Assembly: GCA_002794785.1 (NCBI GenBank)
Contig: NBBA01000009.1
Coordinates: 1,612,001-1,676,000, forward strand
Length of the DNA stretch: 64,000 bases
Direction: 5' to 3'
From: Coniferiporia sulphurascens
Lineage: Eukaryota; Basidiomycota; Agaricomycetes; Hymenochaetales; Hymenochaetaceae
The stretch's first letter is position 1. Each line of letters begins with the position of its first letter. Positions 1 through 11,995 of this stretch are shown here, in pieces. The translations under genes and the position numbers were made by a program. The notes under the pieces were generated by a model. It was not told where the DNA came from. It saw only the letters and a program-made list of their open reading frames with translations, and searched no databases.

Positions 1-1116
1 TAGAATTCTCGTACGGTGAGGACTTGGAAGAGATTACAAATTCCTCGTCATCAATGCTGCAATTGCTTTATCCTGCCGACTCAATTAACCCTGGCAATTC
101 CGAGTCACCTCAAGGTGGCGCAGATTTCTATGCTACGCCGCTTCCACTTGGCGACGCGTCTAACGTTACGTTGGAGTACAGTGTATTCTTTCCTCAGGAC
201 TTCGACTGGGTGAACGGCGGTAAACTTCCTGGTCTGTATGGCGGGCATATAACGTGCTCTGGAGGCGACGACGCGACATCGTGCTTCAGCACGCGCTTGA
301 TGTGGAGAGCTGGTGGTGCTGGAGAGTTGTATCTCGTGAGCATCATTTTTACTCCTCGCCGTATGCAACCTTCTCATCTTGTTCCTCCGTCCAGTACGCT
401 CCGAAGGATAAGCAGACCTATTCCCTGTGCCACACTCCCCCCGAATCCGTCTGCGACGCCGCATACGGCCTCTCAGTCGGACGAGGCTCCTTCAACTTCG
501 CGCCGGGCGCCTGGACGCATGTCCGCCAGACCGTCAGCCTCAACACCCCGGGAAAGCAAGACGGCGGCTTCAGCCTCGAGGTGGACGGGGAAATGGTCAT
601 ACGCCGTACTGACGTTTTCTACCGCGACGTCCCACCTACGTCCTCCTCTACATCCTCAGAAGCCACTCAAACAGCCGCCGCGGACGGCGGTTTACTCTCG
701 CCGTTGATCGGTAAACTGCTCGGTCCACCTGATGTCGATGTTGACGTCCCGTCATCGCTAGAAGAAGCTGACACCCTTGGCGAGGCCCCTGCTGCCAGCT
801 GCGACTTAATGGTCGCCCGTCTTGAAATTGCCACAACAGTGCGTCCGACCGTTACCGTAGCGAGCTACCTATGGGCACAGAGTACGAGCGGTGCGCAAGA
901 GCTGGCGCTGCACACCTCTGACGACCCTAAGCCAATCACATTCACCGGTTTATTCTTCAGGTAAGCCTAACTTTACCTCTCACCATTTGGAGGGAAGAGA
1001 AGAAAGCTAATCCATTATTTTCCAGTACGTTTTTTGGAGGGAACTCGGAGGAATACGCGACTCCGACGGACCAGTATACGTGGTTTAAGGATTTTGCGAT
1101 CACTGTGAATTCGTAG
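1..1116 (+). CDS. Polysaccharide lyase family 14-like protein (3' part; gene runs off the left edge)
   Basis: Reading stays open to base 1, so the N-terminus (with any signal peptide) is outside the window. Three exons fit: 1-335, 396-ish to 960, and 1026-1116, with GT-AG introns. The protein carries the hallmark stretch GGKLPGLYGG, then a Cys-containing CSGGDD/CFSTRLMWR block and a C-terminal strand ending in TWFKDFAITVNS. These are the conserved blocks of fungal PL14-type (alginate/glucuronan lyase-like) beta-jelly-roll proteins. The family is secreted and cleaves uronic-acid polysaccharides by beta-elimination; the actual substrate here cannot be told. About 60 residues around 640-780 form a Ser/Asp-rich linker-like insertion between strands, which I do not recognise in the family. 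Confidence 0.8.
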
Positions 1117-1518
1117 ATTTAGCACTGCTGCTTCTTAGAGCCGCAGGTCCGAGGTGTAATCTGCACAGAAAGCCTGAATTTTTTTGTTTAATGTCTTTCG
1201 CTCTGGGTTCATTGCTTTCATTATTTATATTATATTGTGAAGGGGCCAATGGAAATGGTGAACTCTAACCAAATACTAGCCATCGCACTGTCCTGTCGTC
1301 GATGAGCAATCAATAGTCGGATTCTGGTTTCTGATTATTGACCATGTGTAGTCCAATCAACGCCGTGAGAATTACGTCTTCTAATTCCACCGAGTGGTAG
1401 TAATGCTTATTCAGGCGTACTCGGGCTAACCGTAGTACAGTACAGTACGGGGAGGAGAATCTACCTCCCGACATCGTACTGAAGAAACGCACCGACGACG
1501 AACAGACGAGTTAATACG
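1117..1518. other. Intergenic spacer, PL14 to DOPA dioxygenase
   Basis: No convincing coding sequence on either strand. It should contain the 3' UTR of the lyase gene and the promoter of the dioxygenase gene. A short AGTAC-type direct repeat occurs around 1433-1450. Confidence 0.4.
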
Positions 1519-2619
1519 ATGCAGATCGTCGAGCAAGAACCCGCAGCGCCTGAACTCGGACCGTCGTCCGACGTAGGCTATGTCGTAGACAACGAAATTA
1601 AGTAAGCCCCTTCTCTATTTACACCGTATTGATCGCGAAGATTCTGCCTATTAATCAACCGCCGTCTTCTTCTACGACCTCTTTGGTACTGAACTTAAGA
1701 GAATGGCATTTCCGTGAGTGCCCTCTCCAATACTCACAGCATAGTGTAACTTATACGCATTGTGATTGTCGTATCCCTTTCGATCGCATCATGATGTTCC
1801 GGGACGTCAAACGGTTGATAAGACATATACTTCCTTCAGCGCAACGAAAAGCAGCACAAAGCAGCTCTAGTACTACGCGACGCCGTGCTGCGCCTCAGGC
1901 GCGACGGGGCTTTCATCGCTGTCCCCCTCTTCCGCGTGAACACGGGCCCGATCGGTCCTCACCCCGCTGGTACGCCTGGCACGCAGTATCCTGGAGTATT
2001 TATTGAACGCTGTCATTGTTTTCAGGTTCCTATGAGATCTGGTGTCCGTCCGAATCGTTCTCGGCTGTATTCTCATACCTTTGCATGAATAGAGGCGAGC
2101 TTAGGTCAATATTTGAGGACGCTTTTAAACCGTATAACACCCCTGGTCTGACTTTACTTGAAACGCCGGCAGCATCCTCGTCCATCCTTTAACAAGGGAA
2201 GAGGTATGCATATTTTACGCGCGTGTGGAATAAACTCCCGTTAACGATTCCCGATTGTTCCTTATCTGATAGCAAAAGCAGGTCTAGACGCTCCAATCTA
2301 GTTAACAGCAGGCTAACTTCTATCTTAAGGGATCACGCGATTCGTAATGCGTGGATAGGACCATCGTTCCCCCTGGACCTGTCGACTCTTCCAGTTTGGA
2401 GCAAAGAGATCCCCCTCCAATATCCTAGCCTCGGTAGGTCTTATTCGACTAATCGACAGTGAGGAGCCACCAACATCCTCACGTACATCTTACAATTTAG
2501 GCGTGGGATATTCTTCAAAGGCTTCGCGACCGACTCTTAAAGAGCGCAAAGCAGCTGGTGCTGCAGTTGAGGAAACGCTGAAGGGGGAACCGGAGGCCGC
2601 CCCTGCTCCATTTGACTAA
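1519..2619 (+). CDS. DOPA 4,5-dioxygenase family protein (extradiol ring cleavage)
   Basis: Exons fit at 1519-1601, 1700-1713 (only 14 nt), 1823-1969, 2026-2104 and 2173-2203. Joined, they give the family signature: IKEWHFHIYF, then RRDGAFIAVPLFRVNTG, GPHPAGSYEIW and SILVHPLTREE. A later exon carries DHAIRNAWIGPSFPLDL and the last exon (from about 2501) ends in a Lys/Glu/Pro-rich tail. The conserved His residues of EWHFH, GPHP and VHPLT fit the metal site of the family, which opens the DOPA ring to seco-DOPA (betalamic acid or muscaflavin precursors in pigmented fungi). The join after position 2203 is not resolved: no simple GT-AG pair keeps the frame into the DHAIRN exon. Either another tiny exon was missed or the gene carries a frameshift. 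Confidence 0.8.
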
Positions 2620-2870
2620 TTGCATTTTAAATTCAATGTTATAACGATTACTTTATTGTGATGCGTGTAGAATGATGCAAGTGAATCCAATACCCGGAGG
2701 AAGTACGGTGATGTTTTTATGGGGGCCCGAGTCTGCGCTTGGGGGGGCAAGAAATGCAATCTCTCACGGAGGTATTCTGATCGTTATATTTTCTACCACG
2801 TATTCGGAGTCCGCGTAGCCCAGAATGTGGACTATGTTTGAGCTTGGCAGAAGAGTTAGCAACAACTATG

Positions 2871-4673
2871 TCAATGATAAGCGCGCACCAACCTCTTCAT
2901 TCCCCTGACGCGGCGGATCTGTGCCGAGTTGTAGTTTGCCAACCCTCGACCAACCTCGACTAACTCCCAGCCATCGTCAACATCTTCATCCTCTTTATCG
3001 TGGTGGTCTTCTTCCCACGCGGACGGAGAAAAGGTCCGTAGCTGTTGGGTCGAGCCGGAAGCCGTAGGAATGGATGAGCGCGAACGCGTTAGCTGTTCCA
3101 AAGACGTAACCGACGATGTCATGGACGCAGCGGGGATTAACGTTGGCGTGGCCGGCTGCGTCACAAACGGCGAATCAAACGCGTACGCTGCCAGGGCCGC
3201 ATTCGCCAACGCCGTCGTCATGTCGGGTTCCTCGATGGGTGGTGCGCCTGCGCTTCGTTTCCGCACCACGATCCGTACAGCCTGCCCCGATGCAAACGTA
3301 CCCCTGACGCCGAGGACGCCTGCCGGAAGGAGGCGCCCTCCTGAGTCACGTCTGGATAGGACGAGGTGGGCTCCCGCATCGACGACGACGCTTCCCGCCG
3401 GAGCTAGTGTGTGCGACGTCCAGGCCTTCAGGTCTCGGACTGGTGTTTGTGATGGTGTGAAGAGAGTATGAGGTGGGCGGGGAGTATCAGAGTTTTGAGG
3501 AGAGGGGGTACGCTCTCTGAGGCGATTGCCCTCGTCTTTTTTGGGGGTGGTTTGTTCAGGAACAGGACTTCCACGGCCCGAAAGAGGTTCTCGGGGCGTG
3601 GAGGGACCGGTGACGGTGCCAGAGTCAGTGACACTATTGTATTCAATGATTTCGAATATCCTCTCTGGATGTATGCTGGAACAGATGACCGTAGTCACCC
3701 CCGCAGCGGTGGCTATTTCAGCGGCTATGAGCTTAGTTTCCATGCCGCCAGTACCGAGTTTTGACCCGAGGGTTTTTGTGCTCACTTGAGAGACGTTAAC
3801 TCACGAGGAGGGAGCCATTGATGGGTTAAAAAAAAGTACCTTGAGAACGGATAGCTTGCACCGAGGTGACAACATCGATGGGCTTCGCGGTAGGATCTTT
3901 CCGGGGATTTGTTGTGTATAGACCGTCCACATCCGTTAACAAGAAGAGATAATCTGCATGAATCATCGACGAAGTGACCGCCGATAAGGTATCGTTGTCT
4001 CCGAATTTAATTTCCTAACTCATCATTTTTTATTTTCATGTTTAGCACGGAGACACAGAACAAGGACGTACGCTGACAGATATCGTATCATTTTCGTTCA
4101 CTATTGGAACAACGCCCATGGATAAAAGTTCTGAGAGAGTATTCACGGCATTCAAGTACCGGGTTCTCTGAACATCAATTATGAGAAAGAGAGGGCGTCC
4201 ACAAGTCGACGCTACGAACATCAGCTATATCGCCTCGAGTGAGTAGAATCTGAGCAATCGGCTGCCCAAGCTGGCCAAATAAGTTGTCCCATAGTGCAAT
4301 CAGCCTCCCTTGACCGATGGCTGCCAAAGCCTTCCCGAGGTTCAGTATTAGCTGTAGAATGAGCCCAGTGACTGGACGCACTTGAACACCAGCAAGATTC
4401 TTCGGCCTGCTTCCCAGATTCATGGTTTTAAGACCGACACCAATAGCACCCGAGCTGACGAGAACAACCTTGTGGCCCTCCGCTTTCAGACGCAAGACCG
4501 TCTCAACGATTGCGGAGAGCCGCGAAAGCAGTGGCTGGTGCGTGGTCTCATGTACAATCGACGAAGTCCCTTCAAATACGGCATAAGTCAAAAAATCATT
4601 TCTTCGTGTTAAGAGGGGTTATACCAAGTTTTATTACGATCGTACAAGGGAGCGCATGCTTATTTCGTGCCAT
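2871..4673 (-). CDS. PRO1: Glutamate 5-kinase with C-terminal PUA domain
   Basis: First enzyme of proline synthesis: phosphorylates L-glutamate to gamma-glutamyl phosphate in the cytosol. Exon 1 (4673-4625) encodes a short leader and TIVIKLG, which splices to TSSIVHE (exon 2 from 4569). Then follow [75 protein letters not shown] and [15 protein letters not shown], in the order of yeast Pro1. These are the amino-acid kinase nucleotide and substrate motifs. The C-terminus is a PUA domain ([11 protein letters not shown] to [12 protein letters not shown]). Two Ser/Thr/Pro-rich insertions sit before and inside the PUA, making the protein longer than bacterial ProB. The start ATG at 4673 is supported by the exact fit of exon 1 to the family N-terminus. 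Confidence 0.92.
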
Positions 4674-4897
4674 CTAGAGCGAAGGACGTGAAAAACGGAC
4701 CGAGTGGACATGCAGCGTTCGAAATTGCGAGTCATAATACTGAGTTCCCACGACTGTAATTATTAGCATCGATTCATATTTCGCTGATGTAAGTCGATAA
4801 AGCAGCTGAGGGACCGCTCGAGGAAAATCAATTGCTAACTCAAAATCTACGGAAGTACTAATGTAGACTCGTTAAACATTTTTTAATATCACCCCCT

Positions 4898-6482
4898 CTA
4901 CCGTCGTGATATAACACCGTTGGCAGGGCCCCCATTTCCAAACATTTTCCACAGGTCATCCAGAAGCAGTTCGGGGACTTCAGTTGCCGCGAAATGCCCA
5001 CCGCGAGTGTGTCTCGTATACTGGACAACTCGACCGTAAACCTTCGCCCATCTAAATCCAAAAATATCAGAAGTTTTTTCGAGACGTGCTTGTTTTTCTC
5101 CAGACATTAGTCGCAACACTCACAGAGTCGGGTTCACAAATATATCTTTCGGAAATTGTGACAGGCCGATGGGCACACTATACACTGGTGGAGGTCCCAG
5201 CCTGCCATTGAAACCCGGCGTATGCATGAACTCGTAATAAATCCGTATCGAGGTACCAGGACCGGACCGCGAGTGCCAGTAAAGTGATACCCATGTCAAT
5301 ACTGACACATGATTGTTTTAACGTCGCATGTACTATATGGACTCAATGACGAAGATTGAACTCACTTTCATCATCGCTCCACGCGTAGTCGTCTGTCCAT
5401 TGGACTAACTTTTCGTATATCCAGCCCAACAAACCGACCGGGGAGTCGGCAAGTGAATACGCTAGTGTCTCGGGCCGTGTACCCTGCTCGAAGAAGTAAC
5501 CTTTTCCTTCGTTATTAAACCACGACGATCGCGTAAGTCCTGCGAGCTCATCAGGCGTATAAGACGTCAGCTTATTGCGCAGCCAAAGGAGAGGACTCCG
5601 AGGGAATTCCGGAGGGTTCGAGCTGTAAGCACAGCGTCGGAGATAAATCAATGAGCAATATCAGAGAAGTGCGTTTGACGGACAGAATCATGTTCACATG
5701 GATCGCCTTGCAGTACTTTCCACCATATCTTTGCGATATCTCACTAGCTATCTAGAAGCGCGATTTATCACTATCCTGTCCCAAAACAGAGTTAAATTGT
5801 ACACTTACAATCGAGCCCCAATCGCCGCCTTGTACAACTTGAGAATGTACTCTTTAGGAAGACCTTACGATACTGGGAACCACGATTGTGCATACCGTAT
5901 TCATCATACCCAAGAGCCAGCATGAGGTTATGCCCAGCTTCTGCGAATTGGGCTATCGCGAATCCTTTCTTGTGTGGTGCTTCGGAAAAGGTGAAGCCGG
6001 GGAGGCTTATAGCAACGACGTGGAAGGCAGGGTTCTCCGATGTCGGGGGACTCGTTAAACTAGGGATGAGCTTTGTTACCTCGAGGAAATTTCCGGGCCC
6101 TGAGTAAAGAAGATGATCAACAATGAAGGACGTAGGAAACGTCGTACTCACAACCGTGGATGAATAGAAGAGGAATGGCATTAGGCGCGTCACTCTTGTG
6201 ATGTACAAAATGCACATTCAGTGTACCCTGTCCCTCAATGGAGATATCTAGCGTGAACTGCTTGAGGGAGGAGTTTATCTCGGTCTCTTTCTTTCTCCAG
6301 TCAAAGCCGTCTTTCCAATACTCCACGAGGCGACGAACGTCTGAAAGTGGTACGCCATACTCCCAACCAGCATCCTCAAGTTCATCAGGGAAACGCGTTT
6401 GTTCAAGTCGCCTTCGGAGGTCGTGTAGGCTCTCCTCGGAGATGCTAATTTCATAAGGACTAGGTCCAGAGGGAGCAGCCAT
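4898..6482 (-). CDS. Epoxide hydrolase (EHN domain plus alpha/beta-hydrolase fold)
   Basis: The ATG at 6482 opens a typical N-terminal epoxide-hydrolase domain: ISEESLHDLRRRLEQTRFPDE, then VRRLVEYWKDGFDWRKKE. Next come LLFIHG (oxyanion region), PGNFLEV, VAISLPGFTFSEAP, and VQGGDWGS in the exon ending near 5810. The Asp of GGDWG is the expected nucleophile that attacks the epoxide. The lid exon (5651-5343) has Tyr residues, and the final exon contains RGGHFAATEVPELLLDD, whose His completes the triad. The protein therefore looks catalytically intact and is probably a microsomal-type epoxide hydrolase for detoxification or secondary metabolism. Five or more introns break the gene. Natural substrate unknown. 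Confidence 0.9.
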
Positions 6483-7747
6483 TTGAGGTAATAGATCTCA
6501 GAAGCTTAGTGGCCTACCAGTAGCAACTTGCGCACAACCAAGTTATAGCCAATCTCTGAGGATAGATGACTGGGGAGCGCGGCCAGAATCGACAGACTGA
6601 ACGAACAAAAGCAAAAGAAATCCGTCGTCTTTTTGTAGGCATTTAGTACTTCGCGGTCGATAAAGCGGCGAACGTTCTGCGCGGATGAGTTGTCATATGC
6701 GGAAGGGAGTGGTCTTCTTGACCCTGTAAGAATATCAGTTCCGTAATAGTCGGCAGCGAAGGAGTCCGTGAGAATTGCCAAGAAACAATAAAGAAAGGCG
6801 ATGTGTTTTCGTTTGACAGCAGAAAGAACAATCATACAAACGGTCCGAGTAGAAAGAGTGGAAAGAGAAAGCCAAGAATGTGCCATTCACACGGTCTTAC
6901 GATCTATTGGTCGAGATTACGGACGCCCGCTATTTCACACATAGTTATCCCTGCCGGCCAAAACCGAAAATGTTGATCAGAGTCTCGTAGTATATCCAGA
7001 GGTCGGAGAATTACAATGCGCCTTGTGGACAACGAAGGAGATGTGAAAGGGTTCACGTGAACCAAGGGCGGGTCATTTTGTACCCGTCTTCGTCGACAAC
7101 TTGTTGACCTTTGAATTTGCGTTTAGATCTTGGGTCGATTTAGCTTTTGGGTGCCTAGAGCTTCCCTGCAAATTGGGTGGGTTGGGGCGGCGTATCGTGT
7201 GAGCGAGAGAAATCGTGCAGAACGACAAATCACTGTCATAAGGCCACAGTGGATATATCCTCTGGGACGTAAAGATAATCCAAGAATTGTCGCCATAAGA
7301 CGCTGATTTGGTCAGAAAAGTCCAGACCTTATCACAAAGACAGCCAGTAGCGACTTCAGCAGCACTTTCAAGTAGTTCCATGATTATCAGGTGGCAGGAC
7401 GAGATAAAACAGCAACCTGGTTATATGTGAGGGAGAAGGTGTGTACTGTAGCAGATGTAGAGAAGCCATGTTCGTATTCAAGTTGTCAGTACATCGAGGA
7501 GCAATTTTGTCTATTGCTCTAATTCATCCCGATCAATGGTCGAATTGTGCTGTTTACCGCAGGCGCTCGAAATTGGCGTGGTTGCCCTCTTTGAGGTCGT
7601 CGTAATGTGCCTGTTGTCGCAGTCGTGGTCATTTTGATGATGGCAACTGATGGTAACAGAAATAGATGTACATGTACAAACAGACGAGTCGCGGAGCAGG
7701 TCGCGCGTCCGAGTCGCAGCTCAACGCGTCCTATCCGCTTCACTTGG
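6483..7747. other. Spacer with only weak reading frames
   Basis: Between the epoxide hydrolase and PER1 promoters. A 126-codon ATG frame on the minus strand (6886-6506) has a hydrophobic stretch near residues 17-45. A second minus-strand frame (7381-7073, 102 codons) has an ATG but no recognisable motif. Neither resembles a family I know, and neither has an obvious splice partner. I treat both as doubtful. Confidence 0.3.
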
Positions 7748-8824
7748 ATGAATCCCTGTAAACTTTTCTTTGTCGTTCTCTGTATTCTAGGTCACGGTGT
7801 TCTTCGAGCCATCGCCTCAGCGGGCGACCGATCTCCTCTATTTACGCGATGTCTTTTCCTCTGCAATTCGCAGCAGTGCACAACTCGTGAAGACTATACA
7901 CCCATTACTCTCCCGCTCTCTCTTCGCCTGACCCGGTGGACATGTGCCGACGACTGCGCATACTCATGCATGCACCAGCTGACAGACCGTGCGGTTGTAG
8001 AGGGACGCCCTGTGCTACAATACAATGGCAAATGGCCGTTCTGGCGATTGTTCGGAATGCAGGAACCAACATCAGTGCTCTTTTCACTCTTGAACCTTTG
8101 GGTCCATGTACGAGGCTTCAGGACGGTAAAAAGGGTCGTACCGGACGGACATCCGGTAAAGCGTGTATTACTTGTATGGGCCGTGGTCAGCATGAACGCT
8201 TGGATATGTTCGGCGGTTTTTCATACCAGAGGTGTGTAACTACTCGTTCCTTTCTCCATTAACTAGATTGAATTTCAAATGTCTGTAGATAAACCAAGCA
8301 CTGAGAAATTGGACTATTTCTCTGCTGCGCTTGTTTTCATCACCGCGCTTCATATTGTCGTCATGCGGTTTTTCTTCCTTGGTCGTCCGCGCCGCCGAAA
8401 TTACTACAGACTCTGGACAATCCTCTGTATACTGGCATACGTGCTGCATGTCACGTACCTAACACTCCTCCCAAGGTTCGATTACGCGTATAACATCATC
8501 TTCAACCTCGTTCTCGGGCTTGCGCATAACCTTTTCTGGATATTATACTCCCTTCCCGAATCATATACTATAATCCGACGCTTTCCGCCATCAATGGCAT
8601 CACGACAACGCCGACCAAAATGTGCATCTAAAGCAGCACTGTGTGTCGCTCTGACCATGGCTGCGATGTCACTGGAGTTGTTCGACTTTCCTCCTTTTGC
8701 CCGTATTCTGGATGCGCATGCGCTATGGCACGCGGCGACCGTGCCCATAGCGGAATTATGGTACAATTTTCTGGTCGAGGATGCCCTGGACGAGGGCTGG
8801 AACATTAAAGCGTGGAGATTGTAG
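7748..8824 (+). CDS. PER1: PER1 family protein, GPI-anchor lipid remodelling in the ER
   Basis: Two exons: 7748-8231 and 8289-8824, joined so that VFHTR runs into DKPSTEKLDYFSAA, the diagnostic HxxD block of the Per1/PGAP3 family (CREST superfamily). The start at 7748 gives a cleavable signal peptide of about 25 residues. A Cys-rich lumenal segment follows (CLFLCNSQQC, WTCADDCAYSCMH). Six to seven membrane segments span the rest, and the C-terminus has ALWHAATVPIAELWY with the conserved His. Per1 removes the sn-2 acyl chain of the GPI lipid so that a very long saturated chain can be added. An in-frame start further upstream exists but would bury the signal peptide, so it was not chosen. Confidence 0.9.
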
Positions 8825-10685
8825 AGTGTCTCGTGCAATTATTGTGATTCCGGATTGCTTTGGCTTTCGCATATGCTCCGAACCTGTTGTAAGGGCTTCA
8901 TGGCGTCGTGGGCGTGGCGGTCCACCTCTTAACGTCTTGTATAATAGTAAGCCCTTTTGGGCGCCAGGTGTTCCAGCCAAGTATGTACGTTCTTTCTTCC
9001 TTTTACTGGTGTACTTAAAAGGGAGCCCTGTGTCTGGCATTAAGGCCCCCGCACTTCCGCACATCTCCTATGGATAAACCCACTTATATTTTCGGGAAAA
9101 CAGACGGATCAGTTACCTCAGCAGCCACGGACCACGTAACGAAAATAGGGCGGCTCTAAGGCTCGCATTTGACCGACTTTCAGTGGGGATGCAGTGTCGG
9201 CAGGGTTTTGGCACTATGCAAGGGGTAGGAAATTATATTGCACCGGTTGTATCTCCGACTTCCCGTCCAGATCATTCCTAGACAGGTCTATGCAAAAGTG
9301 TAGAGGCACTTTTGTGTTTGGAGTTAGTTCCTGACCGCGGACCGACTTCAAGCCAGCGGGACAATTGTTGGTCTGCTCGTCCCTATTAAATGATTACGGA
9401 GCACGATCTGAACGTTTGTTCCTTTATACGGAAGGATCACGCCATTCAACCTATCTTGCTTTCTCCTTTGGCGTCAAGTTTCGTAGGGGGCTTCCAAACA
9501 ACGCTCACCGGCGATGGTGCCTCCGGTGTACTCTTGTTAAGCTGTCTTTTCCTCATCTTGGTCTCGGCTATACTCTCCATCATGGTGCGGGCAGATTATT
9601 CTTGTCATATTGATGCGCGCTCAGATCACATCTACCTGTTCCTCGGCTTGGTCTGTCGCCTACTGATACTTGCGTGCAATAATTTGTCCAACGCGAGAAA
9701 TGATTTCTTCAATGGCGTACAATATCTATTTCCTTTCTTCTCTCCTGTACGGTGGACGTCTGCATACTTGATCTCCTTGCTTTCACAAAAGACGTGACGA
9801 TGTGGTCTCCTGTGCCTGATCTTGCTGCACCGCGGACTACGGAAATCTAGCCAACCGAGGGACATCACATAAAGCTCTGATGCCTGATCCCAACAATACA
9901 GACGACTCTTTTTATAAGTATTCCCACTCAGTTTTTACATATTTAGTACTTATTTCTTCACATGCGCCCTTATCGTACAGTCCCTTATCCATCTTCTTCC
10001 AAAGGTTAATAGGCAATACGCAACGACCTTTTTCCGTCTGGAATACGCTTATGCCTGAATTTCCTGGTCTCTCTGAATGCGGTACCCGATGCGGTGTAAT
10101 CTCCTTCAGGGCATGTCTTCTCAGACGAGCTGCATTTCGTTGAGAGCTTAAATACTCAATTAACGGGCGCGCTACAAAGTTCAGTAGCACCCGACTCTAG
10201 CATCACTTGACTCGCCGCCCGTCGTGCGCTCCTTCCTTTAGATCCCTCCGCCTACCCCACCCCGAATGATTGGGATAAGCACTTTTCTAACATCTTCGGT
10301 CAGGCACCAACATCATGCGTGTACATTCATCTGCCTCACTCCTGTTCCTGATCCTCAAAGTATCTTCCTTGGACCCTCTCTTGGAGCGTGTGCTCTTACG
10401 GCAGGCCGCGTTACTTAAAGGCTGTAATTTTTTTAATGCTCCATTGCTTCCTGCTTAATGCGGGTCCTCCCGGTATGCCGTTCATTTCCAAGACGGATTT
10501 ATTGGAACGAAGTGCAAGTCCGCTTTCATTGCATGGCATTCTGGAAATATAATACTACTTAGGCGGACCAAGCTACGGGAATAGTAAATACGTCGCGGGG
10601 GAAACATAATTAACATTAGGTACATATCCTCATCAGAGGTAATTTAAATAGGAAGGGGAAAAAACGACGAGCGAACATCCAAAAA
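8825..10685. other. 1.86-kb spacer without recognised genes
   Basis: Frames here are short and their translations look random. The longest (9390-9797, plus strand, 135 codons) has hydrophobic runs but no intron structure, motif or family resemblance. Nothing like a transposase, tRNA or clear repeat was seen. It must contain 3' ends of PER1 and the DUF6593 gene. Confidence 0.4.
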
Positions 10686-11403
10686 TCAAGCACTGATGCC
10701 TTTTTTATCAGACCTCCGTTTTTGTTCCACCAAGAGGAACGACACTAAGCATATAATTTCTCAGTCAACTCTAGAATCGTGCAGGGGACAAGAGTTCTGA
10801 CCTATTAGCGAATCCAGCGTCTCCATGACGGAAGGCTGAACCTCCAAGTAGGGCTTTTGCGACATCCGCAACACCAGAAAATGCCGGCGGCGCTTGTGGT
10901 AGATGGCTACAGGCTTGCCATCATGGTCGTGTTCCCTCATGAGCTGCAGCATGAAGTAAGCACCAGGCAAGAAAACAAAAGCACTGTGCGTTGTACCTCA
11001 AGGCACCCCTTCCGCACTCTCCACTGATAGTACTTTCCATCCTTTCCCCTAAATCTGGCGTTGCTGTTCATTCGTGGATTTAGTGTCGGTTACACAGAGA
11101 ACAGGGAAGGAGCGGGGCAAACCACTTCTCAGCCACACCATCTTTCGTCCAGAACTCGCCGGCAGGCCTGAACTGCTGACCACGAAGGCGCACTGCCATA
11201 GGACGTGCGGCGGCGTTCTCGGAGACCTCGTTCTGCAGTTCAGCGACGACCTCGAGTTCGTGGCTTTTCGGATCCATCTTGCTAACGCGCGTCACCGCGG
11301 GCGCCCATTTTGGCGTAACAACTTCATAGTAGATGACGTCGGATGCATTGGAGATAACGACGTTGTGTAGGCTCGTCGTGGTAAGCGAAAGGCGTTGCGC
11401 CAT
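10686..11403 (-). CDS. DUF6593 domain protein
   Basis: Four exons can be joined. Exon 1 starts at 11403 (MAQRLSLTTTSLHNVVISN, then DVIYYEVVTP and a block ending FWTKDG). Exon 2 encodes FRGKDGKYYQWRV. Exon 3 holds GAYFMLQLMREHDHDGKPVA and PYLEVQPSVMETLDSLI. A short last exon completes VSFLLVEQKRRSDKKGISA before the stop at 10686-10688. The run PYLEV...DSLIVSFLLVEQKRR is the C-terminal signature of the DUF6593 family, a tubby-like beta-barrel group expanded in mushroom-forming fungi. Biochemical role unknown. Size (about 190 residues) is normal for the family and all parts look intact. Confidence 0.85.
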
Positions 11404-11995
11404 AGTGCCAGTCCTTTGAGCCGTTTTGAAAAGCTACAGTGGGAGTCGTTTGGGGAGTCTTGAGTGCTGTCCACCTGGGTGCTGGAGTGTCTGCGTCGCC
11501 CAAAAGGTCGACTATCAACCTAGTTTATACTGTCTCCTGTGGAGTGCGTGGGCGAAATTCAGCATGGTTTGGTAAAAGAACAGCGGAGGGAAAGCCCTCG
11601 ACACAGCACAGTTTCTCATGGGTGAGAATTCAAGTGAGCCCTTTAGCCAGTTTTCCTGAGAAAAAGCTGCGGATAGAGACTCTTGGCCGACGATAGCACT
11701 CTGTTTGAAATAACTTCTTAATAGAGTGGGCCAAGTGATTTTCATTCAAGTAAGTAGACACAGACAACAACGACTTCTGAGGTCAACAGAGTGCTTGGCG
11801 ACGACCTGGGAAGTGCTCTATTAATGCACCTCAATTGAGATTTAGCATTCGTGGGAATACCGGGACTTTCCGGGTTCCACTCAAATTTTGGTTCAGAACC
11901 GCAAGTTTTGAAATCAACTCCTCTTCCTCCTCCTCTTCCTCCCCCCATCCTCGCCAAGCTCATAGCCTGCGTATCGTTGCCCCGCCTAGGCAATC
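11404..11995. promoter_or_regulatory. Divergent spacer with pyrimidine-rich promoter of the PRPP synthetase gene
   Basis: Lies between the divergently transcribed DUF6593 and PRS genes. A strong CT-tract (about 11919-11950) stands 45-75 bp before the PRS start codon, a common core-promoter feature of highly expressed fungal housekeeping genes. No coding sequence recognised. Confidence 0.45.

Noticed and set aside
3070..3789. Overlapping plus-strand frames opposite PRO1
   Set aside because: Antisense to the GC-rich coding exon of glutamate 5-kinase, whose protein motifs are clear.
1519..6482. Possible secondary-metabolite gene cluster (DOPA dioxygenase, epoxide hydrolase)
   Set aside because: The two are separated by the proline-synthesis gene PRO1 and no backbone synthase, P450 or transporter is near; proximity looks accidental.
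6506..6886. 126-codon minus-strand frame with a hydrophobic N-terminal half
   Set aside because: Overlaps the likely promoter of the epoxide hydrolase gene and has no recognised domain.
9390..9797. 135-codon hydrophobic frame
   Set aside because: No family resemblance, no splice partners, residue use looks random; could not be supported as a gene.
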